This document shows, one piece after another, positions 14,819 through 23,114 of a stretch of 38,851 nt of DNA. Both the position numbers and the translations under genes were made by a program. The stretch's first letter is position 1. Each line of letters begins with the position of its first letter. This DNA comes from CAYUNN01 sp964607015 (GTDB taxonomy: Bacteria > Patescibacteriota > Minisyncoccia > Minisyncoccales > JAGGXC01). Where the stretch lies: positions 1 through 38,851 of the forward strand of contig CAZSHN010000006.1 of assembly GCA_964607015.1 (NCBI GenBank). Direction: 5' to 3'. The notes beneath the pieces were generated by a model that saw only the letters and a program-made list of their open reading frames with translations, did no database searches and had not been told where the DNA came from.

Positions 14819-16375
14819 TTACCTCATAGGCAACTCAATATAGAAAGTGGAGCCTTTATTCTTTCCTTCTGATTCTGCCCAGATCTTACCACCATGCATT
14901 TCAACAAACTTCCGGGAAATGTATAGACCAAGACCTGCTCCTTTGGTATATAGTCTATTTCCTGCCATTCCCCTAGAGAAACTCTTGAACATCTTGTCTA
15001 ATTCTTCTTCGGTCATTCCAACGCCAGTATCTTCAACAATAATTCTAATCTTAGATTTTAATTGCTTTACCTTTACTGTAATACCTCCTTCCTCAGTATA
15101 TTTTATATCATTATTAACAACATTGGATATTACTTCTGTCATCTTCTCTTCGTCTATCACAATTTCTGGTAAAGGATTCTTAGGTTTTTCAAACTTAAGA
15201 TATATTCCTTTCTCTTTTGCTTCTATTTGGAAGATATCTACTACACTAGAAATAACATTCTCAATTGAAGCTCTTTTTGCTTCTAACTTAAGTTTTCCTG
15301 ATTCAATTCTAGAAATACTCAATAAGTTATTAACCAAACTAATTAATCTATTATTAGACTCATATACCTTCTCCATTGGTCCTTTTGCCTTCTTTGGTAT
15401 CTTTCCATATGTTCCCTCTAGAATCATTGAGATATATCCTTTGATTGCTGTCAGAGGCGTTCTTAATTGATGAGAGGCAATGGAAATAAACTCTGATTTA
15501 GCTCTGCTTAATCTTTCTACCTCTTCCCTTCTCTCAATCTCATTAATAACACTTCTAATTAATAAATAGCCGAAGTATAGGAAGATTACCAAAACTATTC
15601 CTTTGAATAATTGTAATATGAACTGATTAGTAAAGAATAAGGTGTCAACAGCAAGCAGAATAGCAATTAATGCAACAAAGATTGTAGTAATTACAACTTT
15701 TGTTCCAAACAATTCTCTCTTTACGATTGCATATGCTGTAAGTCCTAATAAGAAAATTGCAGAAAAATCACCAAAATGTTGATATCTCACTGAGTCAAAA
15801 GCAACAGGAAAGATAATATTGAAAATTAAATTGAATAAGAAAAAGGCGAATCCTCCTATTAGAAAATATTCTATTTTCAATTTCCCCTCGGAAGAAGAAT
15901 TCAAGTATTTTTTAAAAAGAGTTCCTATAATTGAAAGTAGCCAAAAAGCAGATATTATTGAGAAAAAATCTCCTGCAGCTCCAAAAATAATATCTGGTCC
16001 CCATTCCATTAAATTAACCTCTTTAATTACCAGGTTAGTAAAAACAGAGATAAAGAAAAAAAACAAAGTAGTAATTGATACAATTACGTCTAAAACAAAA
16101 TATCGTTTTGTTTCTTTTGGAAAATAAACAGCAAAAAAATATCCAGCTAAGGCAGACAAAGCAACAACTCCCCAGTTAAATCTGTAAAAAATAGTTGCTC
16201 TGAAAGTTTGATCAGCAGATGTTCCTAGGTAAGCAAAATTTGCCCATAGAATGAGAAAAACAGTCATCGCCGAGAACCATCTGTTTGATTTCTCTTTAGG
16301 ATCTGCTAAATAAACCCATGCCGCCAACCAAACCCCTAATATGCTAATTAAAAAAACAAATATCTGATTAATCAT
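14819..16375 (-). CDS. Membrane sensor histidine kinase
   Basis: 518 aa. About eight TM segments in residues 1-270 (a 7TM/MASE-like sensor), a short coiled coil, HisKA dimerisation domain with phospho-acceptor His302 in IASHQLRTPLTAIKGY, then HATPase_c with N-box NVVNNDIKYTEEG, G1 EDTGVGM, an F-box-like region KMFKSFSRG and G2 GAGLGLYISRKFVEMHGG. It looks catalytically complete. No response regulator gene is in the window, so it is an orphan kinase. It overlaps the UbiA gene by ATGA, so it is translationally coupled to a lipid-modifying pair; sensing of membrane or prenyl state is an inference. Confidence 0.93.
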   Translation of the reverse strand: MINQIFVFLISILGVWLAAWVYLADPKEKSNRWFSAMTVFLILWANFAYLGTSADQTFRATIFYRFNWGVVALSALAGYFFAVYFPKETKRYFVLDVIVSITTLFFFFISVFTNLVIKEVNLMEWGPDIIFGAAGDFFSIISAFWLLSIIGTLFKKYLNSSSEGKLKIEYFLIGGFAFFLFNLIFNIIFPVAFDSVRYQHFGDFSAIFLLGLTAYAIVKRELFGTKVVITTIFVALIAILLAVDTLFFTNQFILQLFKGIVLVIFLYFGYLLIRSVINEIERREEVERLSRAKSEFISIASHQLRTPLTAIKGYISMILEGTYGKIPKKAKGPMEKVYESNNRLISLVNNLLSISRIESGKLKLEAKRASIENVISSVVDIFQIEAKEKGIYLKFEKPKNPLPEIVIDEEKMTEVISNVVNNDIKYTEEGGITVKVKQLKSKIRIIVEDTGVGMTEEELDKMFKSFSRGMAGNRLYTKGAGLGLYISRKFVEMHGGKIWAESEGKNKGSTFYIELPMR

Positions 16376-17232
16376 AGTATGATTTTACCCAATAAAAGAA
16401 ACGGTGGCCATAAAAAAAGCTCTGCGTCTATTATAACATTATATAAAAAATCATTTTCTATTTTATCATTCTTTGCTATTTTCAGGAAAAATAAAGAATA
16501 CAAAAAAACAAAAAAAATAAGAATCAAAGAATAAAAAGGGAAATAATTAAGATATACACCCATTATTAGGGGTAATAAAGAAATAACACTTAAGAAGACA
16601 AGGACTTTTATTAATTTATTTTTTCCAAGAATAATAGCAAGGGTTAATAATCCTTCTTCTTTATCGCTATTAATATCCTTAATATCAAAAGAACTTGTAT
16701 TAATGAAAAACCTCAAAAAAACAAAACTCATTATCAAAAGAAGAGCGATATTTATAGAAGCAGAATAATATAAAACTAAAAAAGCTGGCAAAGAAGCCCA
16801 CATCAAAGAAACAAACACGCTCTTAAACCCAGGTATTTTACGAGTCATATTTTTCAATCCCTTGCTATAACTATAAGAAAGACTAGCAGCAAGCAAAAAC
16901 AAACCAAAAAACAAAACTGTTGGTTCGCTATAAAAAACCAAAATTAAAACAAGTAATATTAAAAAAGAGATAATTATAAAAGGAAGCTTATTAACTATTT
17001 TTTTAAGATGCTTGGTTCTTTCAGGATTTGTTAAATAGTCTTTGTGAAATTCTTTATAGCGATTATAAAGATAAGCAGAGTGCATTCCTAAATAAACAGC
17101 GACCAAACAATCCCAAGTAACTTTTATCCCCAGCAACAAAGCTGAGGCAAAAACAATACTGACTGCTCCAAGAGAAAGGAGATGACCTCCATACACAAAT
17201 TCGTTCCAAGCTAATTTTTTAATATTAGCCAT
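16372..17232 (-). CDS. UbiA-superfamily prenyltransferase
   Basis: 286 aa integral membrane protein with about eight or nine TM segments. First Asp-rich motif is NRYKEFHKD (57-65), a variant of NDxxDxxxD with Glu61 and Asp65 kept. The second is DIKDINSDKEEG followed by LLTLAIILGK, the very typical UbiA second motif. The family joins a polyprenyl diphosphate to an acceptor (quinone ring, heme, tetrapyrrole or glycerol phosphate). Starts one base after the stop of the FAD-dependent reductase, and overlaps the kinase by ATGA. The acceptor cannot be told from the sequence. Confidence 0.9.
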   Translation of the reverse strand: MANIKKLAWNEFVYGGHLLSLGAVSIVFASALLLGIKVTWDCLVAVYLGMHSAYLYNRYKEFHKDYLTNPERTKHLKKIVNKLPFIIISFLILLVLILVFYSEPTVLFFGLFLLAASLSYSYSKGLKNMTRKIPGFKSVFVSLMWASLPAFLVLYYSASINIALLLIMSFVFLRFFINTSSFDIKDINSDKEEGLLTLAIILGKNKLIKVLVFLSVISLLPLIMGVYLNYFPFYSLILIFFVFLYSLFFLKIAKNDKIENDFLYNVIIDAELFLWPPFLLLGKIIL

Positions 17233-17233
17233 A

Positions 17234-18343
17234 TTAAACGTTAACTTCTTGAGGTATTTTTTTATAAATTTTCATATAATCATTCATTGATATCTTCTCT
17301 CCATGTTTCTCGATCAACTTACTTATCATTTTTCTTTGTTTTTTAACTCCCATTTTTTTAAAAAACATTCTTCTAGAATACCTTCTTTTTAATTCTTCTC
17401 CAAAACAATCCTTCCATAATTTATCATAATCCTTACCTTCTATTATTGACTGAGCAGCTAGATAGCCAGACATGATCGCATAATGAACGCCAAATCCGGT
17501 TGTAGCATCTAAGAATCCAGCGGCTTCTCCGACATACAGCTTCTCTCTTTTTACTGCAGTTTTAGGAACCTTGAAATAGGCGTAGCCAAAGAAATCATTC
17601 TCTAGCTTTGCATTTTTAATAACCTTACTAATGACTTTATTATTCTTAAAAGAACCGAGTCTTCTCTTGAGATAATCTTTCTTTTCTCTTTCTGGTGAAA
17701 CAATTGCTACCGAAGCTTCCTTTTCAAAAGGATTAACATAAGTATATCCATAAGAAGAACGATTACTGTTCAAGAAAAAATAAATAGCATTCGGCTTCAT
17801 TGAAACATTCTTATAATGATAACCATAAACCAATCCTTTTCTATAACGAGCGCCTGAAGCAATAATATCCATGCTATTCTTTTTCGGATTTATCTTCTGA
17901 TTAAAGACAACTTCCACTCCTCTTTTTTTGGCCTGTTCGAACAACTCAACATCCAGAGATCTCTCATCGTCATATCCTCTGATTATATTATAGAACAAAG
18001 GTTCCTTCTTGGAATAAATCTCAATATTTTCCAGAGAAGAAGAATAACGAACTTCTTTGTAAATAGGATAAAAATTAGAAATCTTTATTCCTAACCTTTT
18101 ATACTTCTTAATCACATCATAATTATAGGAATAATTCCTCAAAGAATGAACGTCTTTCTCTAGGAAACTACCAATCCGAGAACGCTTCTCAAAAACCTTA
18201 ACTTTATAGCCTGCTTTGGCCAAAATAATACTTGCAGTTAAGCCAGATATCCCTGCTCCTAAAATCTTTATTTCTTTTTTAGATTTCTCCCCAGATTTAA
18301 ATCTTGACAGGTTTTTACCCTGTTGATACGATGTATCTGCCAT
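17234..18343 (-). CDS. FAD-dependent oxidoreductase, geranylgeranyl-reductase-like
   Basis: 369 aa. Rossmann FAD-binding motif IKILGAGISGLTASIILAKAGYKVKVFEKR (from about residue 25, GAGISG), and the second FAD motif LYVGEAAGFLDATTGFGVHYAIMSGYLAA near 275-300, as in geranylgeranyl reductases and related flavoprotein monooxygenases. The middle YGYTYVNPFEKEASVAIV matches the substrate-domain strand of that family. Adjacent UbiA suggests that this enzyme saturates, or otherwise modifies, a prenyl chain attached by UbiA. The start has no clear ribosome-binding site; the first 24 residues are hydrophilic and not conserved-looking, but no later ATG precedes the FAD motif. Confidence 0.85.
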   Translation of the reverse strand: MADTSYQQGKNLSRFKSGEKSKKEIKILGAGISGLTASIILAKAGYKVKVFEKRSRIGSFLEKDVHSLRNYSYNYDVIKKYKRLGIKISNFYPIYKEVRYSSSLENIEIYSKKEPLFYNIIRGYDDERSLDVELFEQAKKRGVEVVFNQKINPKKNSMDIIASGARYRKGLVYGYHYKNVSMKPNAIYFFLNSNRSSYGYTYVNPFEKEASVAIVSPEREKKDYLKRRLGSFKNNKVISKVIKNAKLENDFFGYAYFKVPKTAVKREKLYVGEAAGFLDATTGFGVHYAIMSGYLAAQSIIEGKDYDKLWKDCFGEELKRRYSRRMFFKKMGVKKQRKMISKLIEKHGEKISMNDYMKIYKKIPQEVNV

Positions 18344-18423
18344 GGCGAATTTGTTGCGGTCTTTTTTATTTTAAGAGCCTATCAAAACAACTTAAAATAA
18401 ATTGACCGTTCTTTCTTTTTTTA

Positions 18424-18450
18424 AAAACCCAACAATTACTGTTGGGTTTT
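18424..18450. terminator. Strong hairpin upstream of the FAD-reductase operon
   Basis: AAAACCCAACA / TGTTGGGTTTT with a 5-nt loop, flanked by T-rich sequence on both strands. It isolates the 18.3 kb operon from whatever is transcribed at 18.46-18.58 kb. Confidence 0.7.
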
Positions 18451-18582
18451 GTTTTTAATTATTTAATTATAAGAGAAACGGAATTCAAAAATTCCCTTTC
18501 CTGAGAACTAGATATATTTAATATATTCACATTTCTCTTCATTACTATATATTTTCATAGTTTTTTTGCTTTTTGTCAACAA

Positions 18583-18612
18583 AAAAAGGGCTTTCAAAAG
18601 AAAACCCTTTTT
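18583..18612 (-). terminator. Terminator after the 62-aa gene
   Basis: Minus-strand RNA AAAAGGGUUUUC / GAAAGCCCUUUU stem-loop with a U-tract, 10 nt after the stop at 18622. A U-G pair is formed only on the minus strand. Confidence 0.75.
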
Positions 18613-18621
18613 GCAATACAA

Positions 18622-18810
18622 TCATAGAATAACTCCAATAATATGATTTTTATGCATAATGATGAATTTAACATCAAAATCTATTGCTTTAGAAAGCTGT
18701 TCTCTGCAATCTTCACAAAAGCAATTGTAATGTCTGCAAGCATACTCTAGAGAAACAACAACTATATCTTCAAAGAAAAGATTTCGATGATCGTTAGGCT
18801 CATTATTCAT
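18622..18810 (-). CDS. Small cysteine-cluster protein of unknown function
   Basis: 62 aa. Contains a Cys cluster, ACRHYNCFCEDC, spaced C-x4-C-x-C-x2-C with a nearby His, which could bind a metal. The rest is short and soluble with a hydrophobic C-terminus (HIIGVIL). No known family recognised and no Shine-Dalgarno. What makes it credible is its own complete transcription unit: consensus promoter at 18919-18947, a 31-bp leader hairpin at 18837-18916 and terminator at 18583-18612. Confidence 0.55.
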   Translation of the reverse strand: MNNEPNDHRNLFFEDIVVVSLEYACRHYNCFCEDCREQLSKAIDFDVKFIIMHKNHIIGVIL

Positions 18811-18836
18811 TGTCTTGTATTATTAAATTTTCAGAG

Positions 18837-18916
18837 AGCCGACCTTACTCCCTCTATCCTGGGCCGGGGAACCTAACGAGGAAAACCGACCCAGGACAGA
18901 AGGAGCAAGATCAACT
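18837..18916 (-). ncRNA. 31-bp leader hairpin, cis-regulatory element or small RNA
   Basis: The minus-strand RNA folds into an uninterrupted 31-bp stem (18886-18916 with 18837-18867) closed by an 18-nt loop (18868-18885) of sequence UUUUCCUCGUUAGGUUCC. Read as plus-strand DNA the arms have several mismatches, but each becomes a G-U pair on the minus strand, so selection for an RNA fold in that direction is visible. The predicted transcription start from the promoter at 18919-18947 falls at about 18912, inside the first base pairs. The stem ends 26 nt before the ATG of the 62-aa gene. It does not match a riboswitch class I know. Confidence 0.75.
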
Positions 18917-18918
18917 TA

Positions 18919-18947
18919 TTTATAATTAGAAAATAAGATTTTGTCAA
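18919..18947 (-). promoter_or_regulatory. Consensus promoter of the hairpin-leader transcript
   Basis: Minus strand TTGACA (18942-18947), 17-nt spacer, TATAAA (18919-18924). The T-run of the previous terminator overlaps its upstream edge. Confidence 0.8.
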
Positions 18948-18955
18948 TAAAAAAA

Positions 18956-18980
18956 GAGGATGTATTAAATAAACATCCTC
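18956..18980 (-). terminator. Terminator after the lipoprotein gene
   Basis: GAGGATGT / ACATCCTC 8-bp stem, 9-nt loop, then seven U on the minus strand, 29 nt after the stop at 19009. Confidence 0.85.
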
Positions 18981-19008
18981 AATAGATTATAGAAAGTTTC
19001 TCCTTAAA

Positions 19009-19920
19009 TTATGTTGCGCGGGATAAAGACAAATAACCAGACGCTCTTCCCCACTCTTTATCTTCTCTGTTCATGCGACCTGTCCAATCAAGATTAAGTG
19101 TGTTTTTACCTTCAAGCTCTACCGTACATTTCTCAAGCCTTCCTTGGTGATCAATTAAATACAATATTCCGTCTTTAAGCCAGTAATGCCTAGTATAAGA
19201 GAATGAAGAATCGTTTTCATAGCACAGATTGTTCTTAGTATATTCAACTGTTTTTGTTTTGTATTCGGTTCCTTTTGATCCACTCGATATCATGTATGTA
19301 TATTCCCATTTTCCGATAATTCTTTTATCGCTAATAATCGTAGGAGGTTCTTCTCCGTAAACAAGAGTGGCATAATCAGTCCAAATCGTTAGTTCAAAAT
19401 ATTTGCTAGAAGAATATACTGGATCACTTCCGTCTCCCATTACTTTTGAATCAATTATTTCGAAATCAAATACTTCACCAGCTTCTACATTATTCTTTTC
19501 AAACGAGAGATTAAGAGTAATACCACCGTAAGCATTTAGGAAAGTAGCTTTAATTACTACTAATTTCAACATTTCTCCTGCTATATTCTTTGCTTTACCG
19601 GAAATAACATGTCTTTGGTTATTTACTTCGTAACCATATTGATCTTCTCTGATAACTCCGAAACCGTCTGCTTCTTTAGCCCAATCTCCACGATATCCTT
19701 TTCTTTCGGTAAAAGCGTTGTATTCTAAAATTTCTATCTTGCTAATACACCCAGTAACATTAATCTCTCCGATTTTTTCTGTTTCTAGGGTATATTCCCA
19801 ATCGTCTTTATATATTTTGGTTTTTATATCATCAGTACAACCAGACAAAGTAACAGTTAATAGCATTATCGCAATTATCGCAATCAACAGCCTGCTATTC
19901 AACTTACTGTCTTTTTTCAT
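19009..19920 (-). CDS. Lipoprotein with FxLYD-like and C-terminal beta domains
   Basis: 303 aa. Signal peptide with hydrophobic core (residues 11-24) and lipobox LSGC, lipidated Cys28. Residues about 105-190 (HVISGKAKNIAGEMLKLVVI, ATFLNAYG, VEAGEVFDFEI) have the layout of FxLYD domains, a common extracellular beta-sandwich. From about 210 a second domain, IIGKWEYTYMISSGSKG to the end, resembles a lipocalin-like beta repeat (GKWEYT, YWLKDGILYL, ALNLDW-type strands). Surface-exposed on the cytoplasmic membrane; ligand unknown. Own promoter and terminator, GGAAG 8 nt before the ATG. Confidence 0.8.
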   Translation of the reverse strand: MKKDSKLNSRLLIAIIAIMLLTVTLSGCTDDIKTKIYKDDWEYTLETEKIGEINVTGCISKIEILEYNAFTERKGYRGDWAKEADGFGVIREDQYGYEVNNQRHVISGKAKNIAGEMLKLVVIKATFLNAYGGITLNLSFEKNNVEAGEVFDFEIIDSKVMGDGSDPVYSSSKYFELTIWTDYATLVYGEEPPTIISDKRIIGKWEYTYMISSGSKGTEYKTKTVEYTKNNLCYENDSSFSYTRHYWLKDGILYLIDHQGRLEKCTVELEGKNTLNLDWTGRMNREDKEWGRASGYLSLSRAT

Positions 19921-19963
19921 TCATTTCACTTCCATATTATTTTTTAAAAGACTTTCTATTTTT

Positions 19964-19992
19964 AGCGTACTACTACAATCAGGCTTTGTCAA
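19964..19992 (-). promoter_or_regulatory. Promoter of the lipoprotein gene
   Basis: Minus strand TTGACA (19987-19992), 17-nt spacer, TACGCT (19964-19969). It lies inside the short gap behind the CYTH gene ending at 20001. Confidence 0.65.
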
Positions 19993-20000
19993 TGAAAAAT

Positions 20001-20522
20001 TTACCTTAAAAATATTTTTCCATAACCATACTTCCCAAGAAAGGACTCAATGTCAGCATATTTTTTTCCTGCTAAAAAACCTCCCGCAATAGCTTCTTCT
20101 TGAGTTACATCAGCCAAACAGAAATCTGGAATTGAAAATTCTTCCTTCTCTTTCACAGAATCAAATTCAAAATCCACTAAAGCAAGCCTTTTTAGACCAT
20201 CAAGAAAGACATCTATTTCTGCTAAACGCTCACCAAAAGGATAATAATAACGAACCTTTCTTAATCTCTTTCCGGGAATTTTAGAAAGCTCTATATATTC
20301 CTTTTCTGATAACATTATTGTTTGTTCTTCTTGAACAGAAGAATCATTCTCTATAGGACTTTTCTTGGTCAGAGTAAGAAAGCTCCCCTTCTTACGTAAT
20401 CTTAGAATAGGATGAGGAGCGCTTAAAGGAAAATAAATATCCAAGACCTCAACTGATTTACAGTTAGCTATATTCTTGGGTAACTTTTTTAACAAAAAGG
20501 TCCGTTCCAGCTCTATCTTCAT
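20001..20522 (-). CDS. CYTH-domain protein with altered signature
   Basis: 173 aa. CYTH tunnel-fold proteins bind triphosphates (adenylate cyclase class IV, thiamine triphosphatase, polyphosphatase). The N-terminal signature ExExK is here ELERT (Glu4, Glu6, Thr8), so the lysine is replaced. Later strands follow the family: ILRLRKKGSFLTLTKKS, RLRKVRYYYPFGERLAEIDVFLDGL and LALVDFEFDS with the acidic strand. It is the last gene of the 25.1-20.0 kb run and the second CYTH gene there. Substrate unknown. Confidence 0.8.
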   Translation of the reverse strand: MKIELERTFLLKKLPKNIANCKSVEVLDIYFPLSAPHPILRLRKKGSFLTLTKKSPIENDSSVQEEQTIMLSEKEYIELSKIPGKRLRKVRYYYPFGERLAEIDVFLDGLKRLALVDFEFDSVKEKEEFSIPDFCLADVTQEEAIAGGFLAGKKYADIESFLGKYGYGKIFLR

Positions 20523-20564
20523 ATTTTTTAACTAATTTATCCAAATATATGAAACAGAGCTCTT

Positions 20565-21296
20565 CTACTTCTTAATTCCTAGATAAAGCCCTCTTTCATT
20601 TTGTCCTAATCCTTTTTTAATAAACTTTACTTCAAAACCAGAATTTTTCATTATTTTCAGGAACTTATCAACCTTAAACATGCCTAATTCGTGTCTATCA
20701 GAGAAGTATTTAACATCTTTATCTCTCTCAGCAATTAAGTAATGCATGTCTAAAATTGATATGTTACCTTTTTTCTTAGAAATGTTTGCCCTAGCAATTT
20801 TAACGTCCTTGCCATCATAGACCGTCAGATGAGGTGAGCCAACTTTATAAACTTTTTCATTAAGCCAAGGCTCAATTACTAAAACTCCACCCTCTACCAT
20901 ATGATCGCTAAAATTACTAAGAGTTTTTCTTAGATTTGAATAAGTTTTAACGTAACCAATTGAACTAAACAAGCAAGTGATGACATCAAACTTCTTGTTT
21001 AATCTCATTGTAACCATGCTAGCTTTTTTAAACTTAACTCCCTTAACTTTCCTCCTGGCAATCTTTATTATTTCTTTATTTATATCAACTCCTATGCAAG
21101 AAAAGTATTTCTTTAAATATCCTAGGTGTCTGCCGGTACCACAAGCCACGTCAACCAGCCTTTTCCCTTTCGTCTTCTTGTGTCTTAGAATAATTTTCTT
21201 TAAATCTTCTGACTCTTTTTCATAATCTTTATCTCTAGCTGAATAAATCAAATCATAATATTCTGCTAAATCTCTATAAAGTAATTGTTTTCTCAT
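20565..21296 (-). CDS. Class I SAM-dependent methyltransferase
   Basis: 243 aa. Motif I KRLVDVACGTGRHLGYL (around residue 44-60), motif II acidic residue in CIGVDINKEII, and motif IV FDVITCLFSSIGYVKT. The C-terminal YFSDRHELGMFKVDKFL and GLYLGIKK match small-molecule methyltransferases of the methyltransferase-25 type. Substrate cannot be told. Starts 64 nt after the ABC exporter gene. Confidence 0.85.
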   Translation of the reverse strand: MRKQLLYRDLAEYYDLIYSARDKDYEKESEDLKKIILRHKKTKGKRLVDVACGTGRHLGYLKKYFSCIGVDINKEIIKIARRKVKGVKFKKASMVTMRLNKKFDVITCLFSSIGYVKTYSNLRKTLSNFSDHMVEGGVLVIEPWLNEKVYKVGSPHLTVYDGKDVKIARANISKKKGNISILDMHYLIAERDKDVKYFSDRHELGMFKVDKFLKIMKNSGFEVKFIKKGLGQNERGLYLGIKK

Positions 21297-21360
21297 TTCT
21301 TTTAGTTGTTTAATTATTTACAAATTTTTCTTCTAACCACGAACGATGAATCAATTTTTA

Positions 21361-23103
21361 TTAAGATTTTTTTGGTTCGAATTGCAGAGAATAAAGATCG
21401 AAGTACGCTCCTTTTTTCTTAATCAATTCTTCATGATTTCCTCTCTCAATAATCCTTCCCTTCTCTAAAACCAATATTTCATCAGCTTCTTTTATTGTAC
21501 TTAAGCGATGCGCAACAATAAAAGTAGTCCTTCCTTTAATTAACCTATCTAAGGCTTCTTGAACTAATTTTTCAGACCTTGTATCCAGCGAAGATGTGGC
21601 TTCATCTAAAATTAATATTTTTGGATCACGAATAACCGCTCTAGCAATTGCAATCCTTTGCTTTTGACCAGTAGAAAGTTTAATTCCTCTTTCTCCTACC
21701 AAAGCATTATATTTATCGGGAAAAGTATTAATAAACTTATGAGCATTTGCTATCTTAGCTGCAGTAATTATTTCTTCCTCCGAGGCTTCTGGTTTTCCGT
21801 AACGAATATTGTTCTTTACCGTATCATTAAAGAGAGATATCTCTTGAGGAACATAAGCAATAATCTTTCTTAAAAAACGAAGATTTAATTTCTTAACATC
21901 GATATCATCAAATAATATCTTTCCACTTCTTGGTCTGAAATAAAGAGAAATCAAATCAACCAAAGTTGTTTTACCTTCTCCACTTCCGCCAACCAAAGCT
22001 ATCTTTTGTCCGGGATCTGCAATAAAATTAATATCTTTTAAAACATTACTCTCTTTTTTATAACCAAAATTAATATTTTTAAACTCAACTTTTCCTTGAG
22101 GATCATCAATAATCTTTCCCTTCTCATTAAAATCTTCTTTATCAAGCTGCAATAACTCCTCTACCCTTTTGATTGTTGTAATTCCAGTTCTGAAAGATTG
22201 CCAATGAAAAGCAAATGCTTTCAAAGGCATTCTAGCTAATCCCAAATATCCTAAAAACATTACTAACTTACCAGGAGAAAGCATTTCTCTGCTTAACAAT
22301 AAAATAGCAGAACCCAAGATAGCGATAAAAGACAATGCATAAAAAATATCTTGCCAAAGATGAAGAGAGTGCCAAAGCCCTATAAAATCTTTAAAAATTT
22401 CCCTAAAATTACCTTTAAAACTACTTTCCGTTCTTCTGGATTGAAATTCTTCAGCGGCACATGATTTTACGACTTGAACGTTTGAAAGAGAGTCGTAAAG
22501 ATTTCCAAATACTCTTTCGTAAATTTTGTTAAACTCGGTATGTCTTTCAACAATTGGCCTCGTTTTATGGATAGTAATAACTAAATATCCAAGAAACATA
22601 ACAGTCATTCCAAGCGCTAATCTCCATTCCACAAAAAATAAAATTACCACAGCAAACAAAAGAGAAAGTAAATGTGGAAGAAACCAAAAAACAACATTGT
22701 CCATTATTTGGAAAAAGTAACGATTTGCTCTTTGAACCTTAGAAAATACCTCTCCCGATTTTTTATTGTTATGAAAAGACAACGGTAGGTCAATAATATG
22801 ACTAACGGCATTACAGGTAAAATCGTTAGAAACATCTACTCCAACAGATCCTCCTCGGAAACCAACTATCCTTGTTATAAAAGCCGAAGAAACACTCATA
22901 ACAGTCCAAATACCTAAAAGAGCAATAATAAAGCCAACATCTCTTGCTCCGACAGAAAGATAATCAACTATCCTCCCGTAAACAAGAGGGATTAGAGCAG
23001 TTAAAGTCGAGGCAATAATAGCTAAAAAAGCCAGATATCTTACTTTCCGCTTATATTTCCTCAAATATTTCCAAAGAAGTTTTATTTCACCTAAAATTTC
23101 CAC
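21361..23103 (-). CDS. ABC exporter, fused permease and ATPase (MsbA-like)
   Basis: 580 aa half-transporter. Six TM helices in residues 25-300, then the nucleotide-binding domain: Walker A GGSGEGKT (372-379), Q-loop YVPQE, signature LSTGQ (476-480, canonical LSGGQ with Gly to Thr), Walker B ILILDE (496-501) and H-loop His532 in VAHRLSTI. It acts as a homodimer exporting lipids, peptides or drugs; no dedicated partner subunit gene is beside it. It starts 12 nt after the HD-domain gene. Confidence 0.93.
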   Translation of the reverse strand: MEILGEIKLLWKYLRKYKRKVRYLAFLAIIASTLTALIPLVYGRIVDYLSVGARDVGFIIALLGIWTVMSVSSAFITRIVGFRGGSVGVDVSNDFTCNAVSHIIDLPLSFHNNKKSGEVFSKVQRANRYFFQIMDNVVFWFLPHLLSLLFAVVILFFVEWRLALGMTVMFLGYLVITIHKTRPIVERHTEFNKIYERVFGNLYDSLSNVQVVKSCAAEEFQSRRTESSFKGNFREIFKDFIGLWHSLHLWQDIFYALSFIAILGSAILLLSREMLSPGKLVMFLGYLGLARMPLKAFAFHWQSFRTGITTIKRVEELLQLDKEDFNEKGKIIDDPQGKVEFKNINFGYKKESNVLKDINFIADPGQKIALVGGSGEGKTTLVDLISLYFRPRSGKILFDDIDVKKLNLRFLRKIIAYVPQEISLFNDTVKNNIRYGKPEASEEEIITAAKIANAHKFINTFPDKYNALVGERGIKLSTGQKQRIAIARAVIRDPKILILDEATSSLDTRSEKLVQEALDRLIKGRTTFIVAHRLSTIKEADEILVLEKGRIIERGNHEELIKKKGAYFDLYSLQFEPKKS

Positions 23104-23114
23104 AACTAATCTAT

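Larger units (their letters stand above)
18344..18621. other. Intergenic region with hairpins, no convincing gene
   Basis: It holds the hairpin at 18424-18450, a TATAAT on the minus strand at about 18469-18474 directly before it, and an imperfect hairpin near 18483-18510 (GAAAGGGAATT/AATTCCGTTTC, one mismatch). A minus-strand TTGACA near 18575 precedes a 16-codon ORF (MKIYSNEEKCEYIKYI), which I do not consider supported. A small RNA is possible between the two terminators, but no pattern is decisive. Confidence 0.4.

Noticed and set aside
14847..15470. 207-codon plus-strand ORF
   Set aside because: It lies opposite the histidine kinase ATPase domain; low-complexity Ser/Leu composition is typical of an antisense shadow.
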